From assembly GCA_964552655.1 (NCBI GenBank), contig CAZKHG010000045.1, positions 1 to 28,379 of the forward strand: a DNA stretch of 28,379 nucleotides, written 5' to 3'. How positions within the stretch are numbered: position 1 is the first letter of the stretch; each line of letters opens with the position of its first letter. The DNA is from CAZKHG01 sp964552655. Its GTDB lineage: Bacteria; Bacteroidota; Bacteroidia; Bacteroidales; Tenuifilaceae. Of the stretch, positions 8,300 to 15,734 are shown piece after piece. The notes beneath the pieces are model-generated. The model was not told the origin of the DNA, ran no database searches, and saw only the letters and a list, made by a program, of their open reading frames with translations. Made by a program: the position numbers and the translations under genes.

Positions 8300-11059
8300 C
8301 TATTTCCTTTTAATTTGAGCATCTATAGCGCACCTGAACCCAACGGTTTCATTCCTGTCAAACCCAGGCGAAACGAGTAAAAGCATCTGGGTGATGTTCA
8401 AAGGTTGAGGTCCACCCTGAACATACCACCAGCTTGAGGTTGGTTTAAAAAAACTGCCACCTTTAATCATGACAAACCTATATGAGCCATTATGGTAAAC
8501 ATCGTTGGTGAACTGCCATACATTTCCCACCAAATCCATTACCCCAAAAGGACTTTTCCCTTTCGAAAACCTATTCACATCAGTAGAGTTTCCGAGTGCA
8601 TTATTGCAAAAATTTGGGTTAAACACTTTACCCCATGGCCATAACCTTTCATCGCTGCCCTGTGCTGCCAGTTGCCATTCCAGTTCGGTGGGAAGCCTTT
8701 TCCCTGCCCAGATAGCATAAGCCTGAGCATCTTCTAAACTTACATATACTACAGGATGATTTTCATATCCTGGTAAATATTTTCCGTTTCTCCAATGTTT
8801 TAGGTAATTCACTGTATCACCGGGCAAATAACCGGATTGGGTTACAAAATCGTAGTATTGCTTGTTGGTTACCGGGTAAATATCAATATAAAAGCCATTA
8901 ATAAATACTTTTTCGTTTGAGTAGCTGGGGTAGGGAATAAACTTCTCATGATATTCAGGAAAATATTTTATTAATCCTCCAGGCACCATAACCATTCCCA
9001 TTGGTTTTTCTTTCGGTGGCTCGGTTTTACAGGTTTTGCTTATCAAACGGGGAGTTCCCGGTTTAAGGTTCACTATTCTTTGATCGGCAAGTTCGCCATG
9101 ACTAAACAGCTGAACAACAAACTTCCCTTCGTAGAAACCAAAATTGTCGGTAAGATTTATGCAGCTGGCTTTTGCAGGAAATATTCGCGGTGATTTTTGA
9201 TAGGATGGATCACCTGCCCATATTAAAATACTATCACCAGAAGCAGAATTGATCCTTAATGAATCCATTTTGAGGTTGACCTCCAGGTATTTTGGGAAAC
9301 CGGCGACACACTCAACATTCCCCTCCAGCCGGCTTTTAAGCCACGATCTGTTGAAAGACTGAACCGAAACAGGAAGATACGATTTTCCCTTAACCCATTC
9401 TGGTTCAATCTCCTCATTATTCCATAACGAGATGTAGTGATAATCTGGTTTAGTATCAACCTGAAATAAATCTCCATGGTAACCATCGGGTATCAAGCTG
9501 AAAATGGTAAAAATAACTTTATTCTGGCCGTTCCACTGGTTTACCCAAATACTATCCTTTAATGTCGAGATTAAGGGTATCCAATCTCCGCTTGTAAATA
9601 CAGAGCTGTTTTCCCTGAGGATTTTCAGGGTTTTTCCCAGGTACAGGTATTCCTCTTCCATCCATTCCGGCCTTCCGGGGGCAAATGTGTTTATCTCGGT
9701 CCCATAGCCGTTGAAAAAGGATATAGAAGTTTCCCGACGGATATTCCCCTGGCTAAGCTGGCACACCCTGAAAATGGCAAAATCGGGTTTAATCAGCTTG
9801 TTCAGGTTCAATGGGGGTTGAAAAAATATGGCATCATGCACTCTGCCTGAAACAATTCCGGGCATGTCTTGAGTAACTGCCATTCCTTCGCTGTACATTA
9901 CCACACCATGTTTGACACTGTCTGCCGCTTTTTGCAATTCATAGCTTGAGCTGCCACGGGTATCGAGCACAACCCCATCGGCCCATGTGGCATTTATGAG
10001 TTCGGCCATTCCTTTATATGGGTTTTCCTCTCGGGTACTCTGATCCCAGGGATTAAACTCGATAAAAAATTTAGTCCCTTTTTTTCTTGAGTAATCTGCA
10101 AGTTCACGCATTTTTACCAATCCACCCGGCAGGTCACGGTAAAGATCCCATTGGTTACGACTGTCAACCCCAAGCCTTGGCCAAGTAGGCCAGATTCCAT
10201 AAACATCATAGCCGCCCATCAGCCTTTTCCCTTCTGCAAGAAATTTATCAAAGCCGTAAGATGAAGTTTGGTAATCGTAGTAATCTTTGTCCCATGCATA
10301 CTGCAGGGTTATCAGGTATTTCTTCCTGATCCACTTTAAATCCTCCCGTTCAAAAAGCGAGTTGTCAAATGAATCCAAATCATAAAGCCATCTGTCATGA
10401 AACATCAGCTTAAGACCATTTTGCCACTCACCTTTAAATAGATCTGCATAAATAGTATATGTAACAGTACCACCTGGCGCTACAAATGTTCTGTATCTCC
10501 TGAAAACTGAATTTTCCCATTTAATTCTTCGGGAAATTGCACAAACAGAGTATTCCCCATCAAGTTCAACTGAACAGTACCCCATTTCCCAGGCATTATC
10601 GGGCAGGTTAACTCCTATGGAACCTAATCCCGGACGGAAAAGCCTTGCCCTGGCCAATTCCATCGGACCAGATCCGGTAATGTAGATATGATCTGGTAGT
10701 TGTCCCAATGGAACCATGTTAGCCAGCTCAACAGTATCCCTTGATTGATTGGTGAAAATTATTACCCCTTTATACCCTTTTGCAAATGTTGGATCGCTAC
10801 TAACAGTAAATGTAATTCCATGGCCTATTTCAAAAATCTTTCCATCGGATGTTTTTGAGCTGCTGGAAGTATAGCTAATGTTATCCAGATCAACTGTAAA
10901 GAGTGGGATGAGCTGATTGCAATTAATATTTCTGTTATCGGATGTGATTACCTGATTCAAATCCAGGTTATTTTTGAGGTTCAAACTTTTAAGCTGTTGT
11001 GCATAGGATGAACCCACAAAAAAAAGTGAGAGAATAGCCTGGATTAGCATTTTTTCCAT
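8300..11059 (-). CDS. Secreted TIM-barrel glycosidase-like protein fused to a C-terminal FGE-sulfatase (SUMF1) domain
   Basis: This 919-residue protein starts at the ATG at 11059 with a signal peptide whose likely cleavage is SSYA|QQ near residue 20; there is no lipobox. Residues about 25-240 are a beta-sandwich-like region. Residues about 265-420 look like a TIM barrel (GGYDVYGIWPTWPRLG, FFIEFNPWD, WADGVVLDTRGSSS, VVMYSEGMA). The D of VVLD and the E of YSEG are plausible catalytic acids, by inference only. After more beta-rich sequence, residues about 686-915 form a clear FGE-sulfatase domain: MVMVPGG, FYIDIYPVTNKQYYDFV, HPVVYVSLEDAQAYAIWAGKRLPTELEW, FGVMDLVGNVWQFTNDVY, KGGSFF and VGFRCAID. 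The two catalytic cysteines of true formylglycine-generating enzymes (human C336/C341), expected just after the GGS motif, align with K and W, so oxidase activity is unlikely. The FGE part is more likely a binding or structural module. Substrate unknown. Confidence 0.82.
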   Translation of the reverse strand: MEKMLIQAILSLFFVGSSYAQQLKSLNLKNNLDLNQVITSDNRNINCNQLIPLFTVDLDNISYTSSSSKTSDGKIFEIGHGITFTVSSDPTFAKGYKGVIIFTNQSRDTVELANMVPLGQLPDHIYITGSGPMELARARLFRPGLGSIGVNLPDNAWEMGYCSVELDGEYSVCAISRRIKWENSVFRRYRTFVAPGGTVTYTIYADLFKGEWQNGLKLMFHDRWLYDLDSFDNSLFEREDLKWIRKKYLITLQYAWDKDYYDYQTSSYGFDKFLAEGKRLMGGYDVYGIWPTWPRLGVDSRNQWDLYRDLPGGLVKMRELADYSRKKGTKFFIEFNPWDQSTREENPYKGMAELINATWADGVVLDTRGSSSYELQKAADSVKHGVVMYSEGMAVTQDMPGIVSGRVHDAIFFQPPLNLNKLIKPDFAIFRVCQLSQGNIRRETSISFFNGYGTEINTFAPGRPEWMEEEYLYLGKTLKILRENSSVFTSGDWIPLISTLKDSIWVNQWNGQNKVIFTIFSLIPDGYHGDLFQVDTKPDYHYISLWNNEEIEPEWVKGKSYLPVSVQSFNRSWLKSRLEGNVECVAGFPKYLEVNLKMDSLRINSASGDSILIWAGDPSYQKSPRIFPAKASCINLTDNFGFYEGKFVVQLFSHGELADQRIVNLKPGTPRLISKTCKTEPPKEKPMGMVMVPGGLIKYFPEYHEKFIPYPSYSNEKVFINGFYIDIYPVTNKQYYDFVTQSGYLPGDTVNYLKHWRNGKYLPGYENHPVVYVSLEDAQAYAIWAGKRLPTELEWQLAAQGSDERLWPWGKVFNPNFCNNALGNSTDVNRFSKGKSPFGVMDLVGNVWQFTNDVYHNGSYRFVMIKGGSFFKPTSSWWYVQGGPQPLNITQMLLLVSPGFDRNETVGFRCAIDAQIKRK

Positions 11060-11356
11060 TTTGATCTGATTTATGTCTTTTTAGTGCAATTTAGCTAATT
11101 GACGGATAATATCAACATTACAATTTAATGATGTGGTTCAAAATTATCTGAAGTCCAATTAACAAGCACTTTCAATGGTAAATTACTTGGTCAACAACCT
11201 AAACATTCATTTATCTTTTTATTATTTGGACAGCTACTTCCCTGGATTTCGTAACCTCAAATCTTTCTGGTCAATAACCTGTTAATATGTTGATGCAATA
11301 AGAAGGGGGAAACACTCGTTTTTTTATTAATTTGCGCAAAAATTAAGTCATACAAT
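11060..11356. other. Divergent intergenic region between the glycosidase block and exbB
   Basis: This 297-nt AT-rich spacer separates divergent genes and must hold both promoters. A minus-strand -7 match is listed separately. On the plus strand TTAATTTG (11327-11334), 23 nt before the exbB ATG, matches TANNTTTG at seven of eight positions, but no convincing -33 partner was found. No ORF, RNA gene or strong hairpin was seen. Confidence 0.5.
11139..11166 (-). promoter_or_regulatory. Candidate Bacteroidota promoter of the glycosidase-FGE gene and following genes
   Basis: On the minus strand CTTG (11163-11166) and TAATTTTG (11139-11146, exact TANNTTTG) are separated by 16 nt. This would give an 5' leader of about 75 nt before the ATG at 11059. 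It is the best match in the divergent spacer for driving the leftward block. Confidence 0.38.
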
Positions 11357-12037
11357 ATGAATATTCTTTTAATATTACTTCAAACCGGAACGGTTGCAAA
11401 CCAAACCGGTGAGCTACGGATGAACTATTGGGATTTAACAATGAAGGGTGGTTGGATAATGATCCCCCTGGCAATTATGTCGATTATTGCTGTTTATATT
11501 TTTATTGAGCGATACCTGGCAATCAAAAAGGTTTCCAGGGAAGATGAAAATTTTATGAACCGTATCAGGGAATATATCCACGAGGATAAGATTGAATCAG
11601 CCGTGGCCATGTGTAAATCTAAAAACACCCCGGTAGCCCGAATGATCGAAAAGGGCCTCCAACGGCTTGGTCGGCCTTTATCCGATGTAAATACAGCCAT
11701 TGAGAATGTTGGAAACCTCGAGGTTTCGAAGCTGGAAGAGAGTTTGCCCTGGCTGGCAACAATAGCCGGTGGTGCCCCAATGCTAGGTTTTCTTGGCACA
11801 GTGCTTGGAATGGTTCGCGCATTCTACGATATGTCCATGTCTGGGAATGATATCAGCATGAACCTCTTGTCAAACGGAATCTACACCGCCATGATCACAA
11901 CCGTGGGCGGATTAGTGGTGGGCATTTTTGCATACTTTGCCTATAATTACCTGGTTGCAAGGATTGATAAGGTGGTGTTTACTCTCGAGGCTCATACCAC
12001 CGAATTCATGGATCTGTTAAATGAACCCGTTGCATAA
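11357..12037 (+). CDS. exbB: ExbB/TolQ/MotA-family proton channel subunit
   Basis: This 226-residue inner-membrane protein is the channel subunit that, with ExbD, converts proton-motive force into energized TonB. Three hydrophobic segments are visible: about 31-53 (GGWIMIPLAIMSIIAVYIF), about 132-152 (the LATIAGGAPMLGFLGTVLGM stretch, the hallmark of the MotA_ExbB domain) and about 173-198 (TAMITTVGGLVVGIFAYFAY). A cytoplasmic loop lies between the first and second. The ATG at 11357 adds a short hydrophobic leader before MNYWDL. Related Bacteroidota ExbB proteins have such a leader, so I keep the long start; the ATG before NYWDL (11420) is the alternative. It heads the exbB-exbD-tonB operon, with exbD 12 nt downstream. 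Confidence 0.95.
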   Translation: MNILLILLQTGTVANQTGELRMNYWDLTMKGGWIMIPLAIMSIIAVYIFIERYLAIKKVSREDENFMNRIREYIHEDKIESAVAMCKSKNTPVARMIEKGLQRLGRPLSDVNTAIENVGNLEVSKLEESLPWLATIAGGAPMLGFLGTVLGMVRAFYDMSMSGNDISMNLLSNGIYTAMITTVGGLVVGIFAYFAYNYLVARIDKVVFTLEAHTTEFMDLLNEPVA

Positions 12038-12049
12038 AATTTAAGAGCC

Positions 12050-12454
12050 ATGGCACTTAAACGTCGATCGAGAATAAACCCAACATTCAGCGTAGCATCC
12101 ATGACTGATATCGTTTTTCTATTGCTGATTTTTTTCATGATATCATCAACGTTGCTTCGTCCAAACACCAATGCCCTCAAGCTGCTTCTCCCTCGTAGCA
12201 CCAGCCAGATACCCGATAAACCGGTTACCCGGATTTCCATTGATGCCCGGCTGAACTACTACTTTGAAACCACACCGGTAAGTATAAAGGAGTTGGAAAC
12301 AATACTGAAACAAAGACTTGCAGGGGAGAATGAACCCATTGTCTCGCTCAGCGTTGATAAATCAGTGCCAATGGAAGAGGTAGTAAAAGTTTTGAATATT
12401 GCCAAGGATAATAAATTTAAACTGATTTTAGCCACTCAACCGCTAAATAGGTAA
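12050..12454 (+). CDS. exbD: ExbD/TolR-family biopolymer transport protein
   Basis: This 134-residue protein has a basic N-terminus, one membrane helix (about 19-40) and a periplasmic domain. The helix carries the conserved aspartate at residue 20 in MTDIVFLLLIFFM, equivalent to the essential proton-carrying aspartate of ExbD. The periplasmic part ends with the usual LSVDKSVPMEEVVKVLNIA pattern of the family. The length matches compact Bacteroidota ExbD proteins. It lies 12 nt after exbB, and tonB starts 2 nt after its stop, so the three genes are surely co-transcribed. Only one ExbD is encoded, whereas many Bacteroidota operons carry two. Confidence 0.95.
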   Translation: MALKRRSRINPTFSVASMTDIVFLLLIFFMISSTLLRPNTNALKLLLPRSTSQIPDKPVTRISIDARLNYYFETTPVSIKELETILKQRLAGENEPIVSLSVDKSVPMEEVVKVLNIAKDNKFKLILATQPLNR

Positions 12455-12456
12455 GA

Positions 12457-13254
12457 ATGAACAGCATATCAACTAAATGGGGCGGTGTTACAGGGACAAT
12501 TATAGTCCATGTTCTTGTTGTTTTGTTACTATTCCTTTTTGCATTCACAACCCCATTGCCTTTACCCGGTTCAGGTGAGATTATGATCAATTTTGGCACC
12601 GATTTGGAAGGTTCCGGGTATCAGGAACCCAAAAAGGAGATCATTCAGGAGACAACCCAGAAAAAGCAGGAGGTTAAGGATAATGCGAAAGAGGAACCCC
12701 TTACCCAGGATAATGAGGAAGCCCCGGCTGTAACAAAAAAGAAGAAGGAGACTAAAAAAGAGGCGGTAAAAACCCCTGCTGATAAAACCCAGCAACAGGT
12801 TACCGATACAAAAAAGGAAGAAACAAAAGAGGTAAATAAAAAAGCTCTTTTCCCCGGCCAAAAAACAGATGGCGGCCAAACTGGTGAAGGTGAAACAGGT
12901 AACCCAGGCAACCAGGGCAACGAGGAAGGATCCCCTGATTCTAACAACAGAACCGGTTCCAATGGTTCAGGGTTAGGCGATGGAATTGGCTTTGACCTCG
13001 GTGGCAGAAGCGCGTTGTCTTTACCAAAACCCGACTACTCCAAGCAAAAAAGTGGGACTGTTGTGGTTCAGGTTACTGTTGATAAACAAGGAAATGTAAC
13101 CAAAGCCGTTCCCGGCTTTAAAGGATCTACCACACTCGATAACGATCTTTTAAAAGCAGCTGAGAAAGCAGCCCTTCAGGCAAAATTCGATGTTAGTAAA
13201 AATGCACCTGCCTATCAGGTTGGTACTATTACCTATGTATTTAAGCTAAAATAG
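12457..13254 (+). CDS. tonB: TonB-family energy transducer
   Basis: This 265-residue protein has an N-terminal membrane helix (about 11-31) with a TxxxH pattern (T14, H18) like the SxxxH motif that couples TonB to ExbBD. A Lys/Glu-rich periplasmic spacer (about 50-130) and a Gly/Asn-rich stretch (about 138-175) replace the Pro-rich linker of enteric TonB. The C-terminal domain (about 195-265) reads GTVVVQVTVDKQGNVTKAVPG, then LLKAAEKAALQAKF, as in TonB_C domains of Bacteroidota. It should span the periplasm and energize outer-membrane receptors. No receptor gene is nearby, so it may be a general-purpose system. Its last 9 nt overlap the end of the opposite-strand permease gene. Confidence 0.9.
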   Translation: MNSISTKWGGVTGTIIVHVLVVLLLFLFAFTTPLPLPGSGEIMINFGTDLEGSGYQEPKKEIIQETTQKKQEVKDNAKEEPLTQDNEEAPAVTKKKKETKKEAVKTPADKTQQQVTDTKKEETKEVNKKALFPGQKTDGGQTGEGETGNPGNQGNEEGSPDSNNRTGSNGSGLGDGIGFDLGGRSALSLPKPDYSKQKSGTVVVQVTVDKQGNVTKAVPGFKGSTTLDNDLLKAAEKAALQAKFDVSKNAPAYQVGTITYVFKLK

Positions 13255-13995
13255 CAGAAGTTTTATTGCAAAGATCAGAACGACAACCAGCAGGAACCAC
13301 CTGATAAATTTAACCCCTTGTTTTACTGCAATATGGGCGGCAATCCATGCGCCAAGCATGCTCCCGATTCCAAGTATCAATCCAAGTGTATAGTTTACCT
13401 GATTGTTCACTATAAAAACTGCCAGGGCTACAATGGTAAAACCTGTTACAATCATAATCTTTATGGCGTTGGCTTTTAGCAGGTCAAACCCTGCGCCCAT
13501 AACCAGCCCTGCCAACAGGAAAAATCCTACGCCAGCCTGAATAAACCCACCATAAAACCCAATTGCAAAAAAGATAATCAGCTGAAAAATTGATGGTTTG
13601 GCTCGAATTGTTCCCGCCTGTTCTTTTAGCCATTTTTCAGGATTAACCAGGATGATGACAAACATACAAACCAGCAAAAAACCAATCAACCTGTTCATCA
13701 ATTTTTCATCCAAATCTACGGCTACCAATGCGCCAATGAATGCACCAATTGTTGCAGGGATAGTTAGCCAGACACCTTCTCTCCACTCAAAAACCTTTTT
13801 ATTTTTGAAACTTCCAGCTCCAACAATACTTTGCAGCAATATTGCTATACGATTTGTTCCATTGGCAACATTTGCCGGTAAACCGGCAAATATCAAAAGC
13901 GGTAGGGTGATTAAAGAGCCACTACCTGCAAGGGTGTTGATAAAACCCGATATTACTCCAACTAAAACAATTAATACGTATATGTACCAATCCAT
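13246..13995 (-). CDS. TSUP (TauE/SafE) family membrane permease
   Basis: This 249-residue protein is almost entirely hydrophobic, with about seven or eight membrane segments. The N-terminal half has ISGFINTLAGSGSLITLPLL and NGTNRIAILLQS, the first repeat signature of the sulfite-exporter TauE/SafE family; the second half repeats it more loosely (GFYGGFIQAGVGFFLLAGLV). Family members export sulfite, sulfonates or other organic anions, but the substrate cannot be told from this sequence. The ATG is at 13995 and the stop at 13246-13248 lies inside the last codons of tonB, giving a 9-nt convergent overlap. No sulfur-metabolism gene lies beside it. Confidence 0.88.
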   Translation of the reverse strand: MDWYIYVLIVLVGVISGFINTLAGSGSLITLPLLIFAGLPANVANGTNRIAILLQSIVGAGSFKNKKVFEWREGVWLTIPATIGAFIGALVAVDLDEKLMNRLIGFLLVCMFVIILVNPEKWLKEQAGTIRAKPSIFQLIIFFAIGFYGGFIQAGVGFFLLAGLVMGAGFDLLKANAIKIMIVTGFTIVALAVFIVNNQVNYTLGLILGIGSMLGAWIAAHIAVKQGVKFIRWFLLVVVLIFAIKLLLF

Positions 13996-14076
13996 TAATC
14001 AGCACTAAAATTTTAATAACAATCGCTTTGAGATTTATATTCTTGATACTTAAACACAATCTTGTTTTTTTACCCT

Positions 14077-14104
14077 TTACCCTTTCTCCTTTACCCTTTC
14101 TCCT
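14077..14104. repeat. Two exact tandem copies of a 14-nt unit across the 3' end of a gene
   Basis: The unit ttaccctttctcct occurs at 14077-14090 and again at 14091-14104, flanked by partial pyrimidine-rich copies from about 14071 to 14112. The second copy supplies the TAA stop and last Lys/Glu-rich codons of the neighbouring minus-strand gene; the first is downstream of that stop. Confidence 0.85.
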
Positions 14105-14603
14105 TTTTCTCTCCATACTTTATAAAATCTGCAATTTCAAGTTGAATCCCTTTGCTTTCAACAAGTAAGGACAGCTTTTCTTTGATCTCAATAACCCTGC
14201 TGTATGGCAACCAGCTGATCCGTACGACCTTCTTTCTCCCGGATTTCTTATAGAATGCTATATATGCAGGGCCAAGTTTTACCTTTTTAATGGAATCCCA
14301 GATAATTAAATTTTTATCACTTTTTATCAAGCCAAATTTGTACTCAAAGCAATAATCGTCAGCTTTAATAAATAGCTTTGCTTTTAGGGTAATCCAGGCA
14401 AAGTAGATGTACAGGGCTAGGTAAACGGCTGTAACAAGAAGGATCCACTCCAGTGAATTCTTTGTAGTTAAAAAGATAGATAACGATGCAAGAAAAAGAG
14501 CAGTAACTATTAAAGCCTCAAAAACCAATAGCCTTACCAGCCTTGGCTTTTTAGATGACAATTCGTTTAAATCGATGTAGAATGATTTGGTCAATTGCTG
14601 CAA
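14091..14603 (-). CDS. Two-helix membrane protein with a PH-like cytoplasmic domain, unknown function
   Basis: The protein has 170 residues if it starts at the TTG at 14603. An in-frame TAA lies directly upstream (14604-14606) and no in-frame ATG exists anywhere in the ORF, so the start is TTG at 14603 or 14594. Two adjacent hydrophobic segments (about 22-47 and 51-73) form a membrane hairpin. The remainder (about 75-155) alternates beta-strand and charged stretches (KLFIKADDYCFEYKFGLIKS, LIIWDSIKKVKLG, AYIAFYKK) and ends in an amphipathic helix. This layout resembles bacterial PH-like membrane proteins (YcxB/PH-domain type). The last residues (GEKKEKG) come from the tandem repeat and may vary between strains. 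The function is not recognised; it sits alone between the permease and a divergent small gene. Confidence 0.7.
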   Translation of the reverse strand: MQQLTKSFYIDLNELSSKKPRLVRLLVFEALIVTALFLASLSIFLTTKNSLEWILLVTAVYLALYIYFAWITLKAKLFIKADDYCFEYKFGLIKSDKNLIIWDSIKKVKLGPAYIAFYKKSGRKKVVRISWLPYSRVIEIKEKLSLLVESKGIQLEIADFIKYGEKKEKG

Positions 14604-14811
14604 TTAAACCACTAAGATATTAAAACCAGAGTAAATATTTACCAATTGATTATTTTATATCTGTATTGGTATGTGGCTAATCAGTTCTATGATAAATTAT
14701 AGTTTATGTCTATAAATTTTGATTTCAATAAAGATTCCAGTTTTTTCAATCTGTCAATAAATATCTTTTTTAATCTTTGGTTTGATTTTTAAAAACTTAA
14801 CAACATTAACC

Positions 14812-14997
14812 ATGAGTAACAGAAGATTTCATTCCGATGGCCCTTCGGGTGCCATTTACGGGTTTGGTTTCATTGGTGCTGCAATTTACTACATTTCCTT
14901 GGCTACCACTTTTTGGATGGGAGTGCTGGGATTCCTGAAAGCCATCGTTTGGCCGGTATTTCTGGTTTATGGTGCTCTGAAAAATCTGGGCATGTAA
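14812..14997 (+). CDS. Small membrane protein, 61 residues, unknown function
   Basis: The ATG at 14812 is preceded by an AT-rich leader ending TTAACC. A longer reading from a TTG at 14782 adds only MIFKNLTTLT and is less likely. The protein has a polar start (MSNRRFHSDGPSG), then GAIYGFGFIGAAIYYISLATTF and a second hydrophobic stretch (GVLGFLKAIVWPVFLVYGAL), giving two membrane helices. The pattern G-YG-G-IGA--Y followed by T-FW-GVLG-LKA-VWP-FLVY is one I recall from short hypothetical proteins in many bacteria; no function is known to me. It stands alone, with 208 nt of gene-free sequence upstream. Confidence 0.7.
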   Translation: MSNRRFHSDGPSGAIYGFGFIGAAIYYISLATTFWMGVLGFLKAIVWPVFLVYGALKNLGM

Positions 14998-15051
14998 AAA
15001 ACCCAAATACCCAGTGGTGTATTAACTTGCCTTTATTTTGCACGTACCCAT

Positions 15052-15081
15052 TTTAAGGGCTATGCTATTTTCACCCTTAAA
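15052..15081. other. Short inverted repeat downstream of the small membrane protein
   Basis: TTTAAGGG (15052-15059) and CCCTTAAA (15074-15081) form an 8-bp stem with a 14-nt loop. It lies between the small membrane protein and the VOC gene. There is no T-tract after it, so it is at best a weak terminator or mRNA-stabilising hairpin. Confidence 0.35.
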
Positions 15082-15160
15082 CTGAGGTGTTGATTTATTG
15101 TACTGAACAAAAATCAGGCTTAGTGGTTTTTTCTAAATAACCTGAAACAAAAATTAAAAT

Positions 15161-15559
15161 ATGAAAAAAATGAACCCTGTGGTACACTTTGAAATGCCTG
15201 CTAAAGATATGAACCGGATGACTGATTTCTATTCCAAAGTATTTGGTTGGCAAACCCACAACCTGGGGGAGGAAATGGGCCATTACGTTACTGTTTCAAC
15301 TACCAAAACCAACGAGCATGGTCGTCCTGAAATGGCCGGAGCCATTAATGGAGGGTTTTTCCCCATAAACGATGACAGGGAATCGTATTACCCCTCCATT
15401 GTTATCGCAGTTGATAATATCTATGAATCAATAAAAAACATAAATGAAATGGGAGGGAAGGTGCTTGGCGAGCCAGTTCAGATTCCCGGTGTGGGAATAT
15501 TTGCCTCTTTTATCGATACTGAAGGAAACAGGGCCAGCATCCTTCAGCCAATTATGTAG
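15161..15559 (+). CDS. VOC (glyoxalase/bleomycin-resistance fold) family protein
   Basis: This 132-residue protein starts at the ATG at 15161 and has one vicinal-oxygen-chelate domain made of two beta-alpha-beta-beta-beta halves. The first half opens NPVVHFEMPAKDMNRMTDFYSKVFGW, the second SIVIAVDNIYESIKNINEMGG, ending GIFASFIDTEGNRASILQP. The FY-xVFGW and D-EGNR patterns are typical of the PhnB-like/glyoxalase-like subgroup. H9 and E128-equivalent metal positions are not securely conserved, so the reaction (lyase, dioxygenase or thiol transfer) cannot be assigned. It is monocistronic and closed by the strong hairpin at 15605-15642. Confidence 0.88.
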   Translation: MKKMNPVVHFEMPAKDMNRMTDFYSKVFGWQTHNLGEEMGHYVTVSTTKTNEHGRPEMAGAINGGFFPINDDRESYYPSIVIAVDNIYESIKNINEMGGKVLGEPVQIPGVGIFASFIDTEGNRASILQPIM

Positions 15560-15604
15560 TAAATAAATATGGTATTAAATACCCAAGCTTGTAAAAAAAA
15601 TGAT

Positions 15605-15642
15605 GAAACCCCTTAAGATGATGATTCAACTTAAGGGGTTTC
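15605..15642. terminator. Strong bidirectional terminator between the VOC gene and glyA
   Basis: A perfect 13-bp inverted repeat (GAAACCCCTTAAG at 15605-15617, CTTAAGGGGTTTC at 15630-15642) encloses a 12-nt loop. An A-run (from about 15593) lies on the left and T-rich sequence on the right, so it can stop both the rightward VOC transcript and the leftward glyA transcript. Confidence 0.85.
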
Positions 15643-15734
15643 GCATTTTAAAACGGGTGTATTATATTATAATCTGATAAGTAAATTTATAAGTATTTGA
15701 GAATATGTTTTGATTTTTTGTTTTCTCCGTTTAC

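Noticed and set aside
8300..8999. Diversity-generating retroelement target: the C-terminal FGE-type (C-type-lectin-like) domain is where such variable regions often lie
   Set aside because: No reverse transcriptase gene and no near-identical template repeat was seen in the window. Without them the domain alone is not evidence.
8300..8999. Active formylglycine-generating enzyme (sulfatase maturase)
   Set aside because: The two catalytic cysteine positions are K and W and no sulfatase lies in the window.
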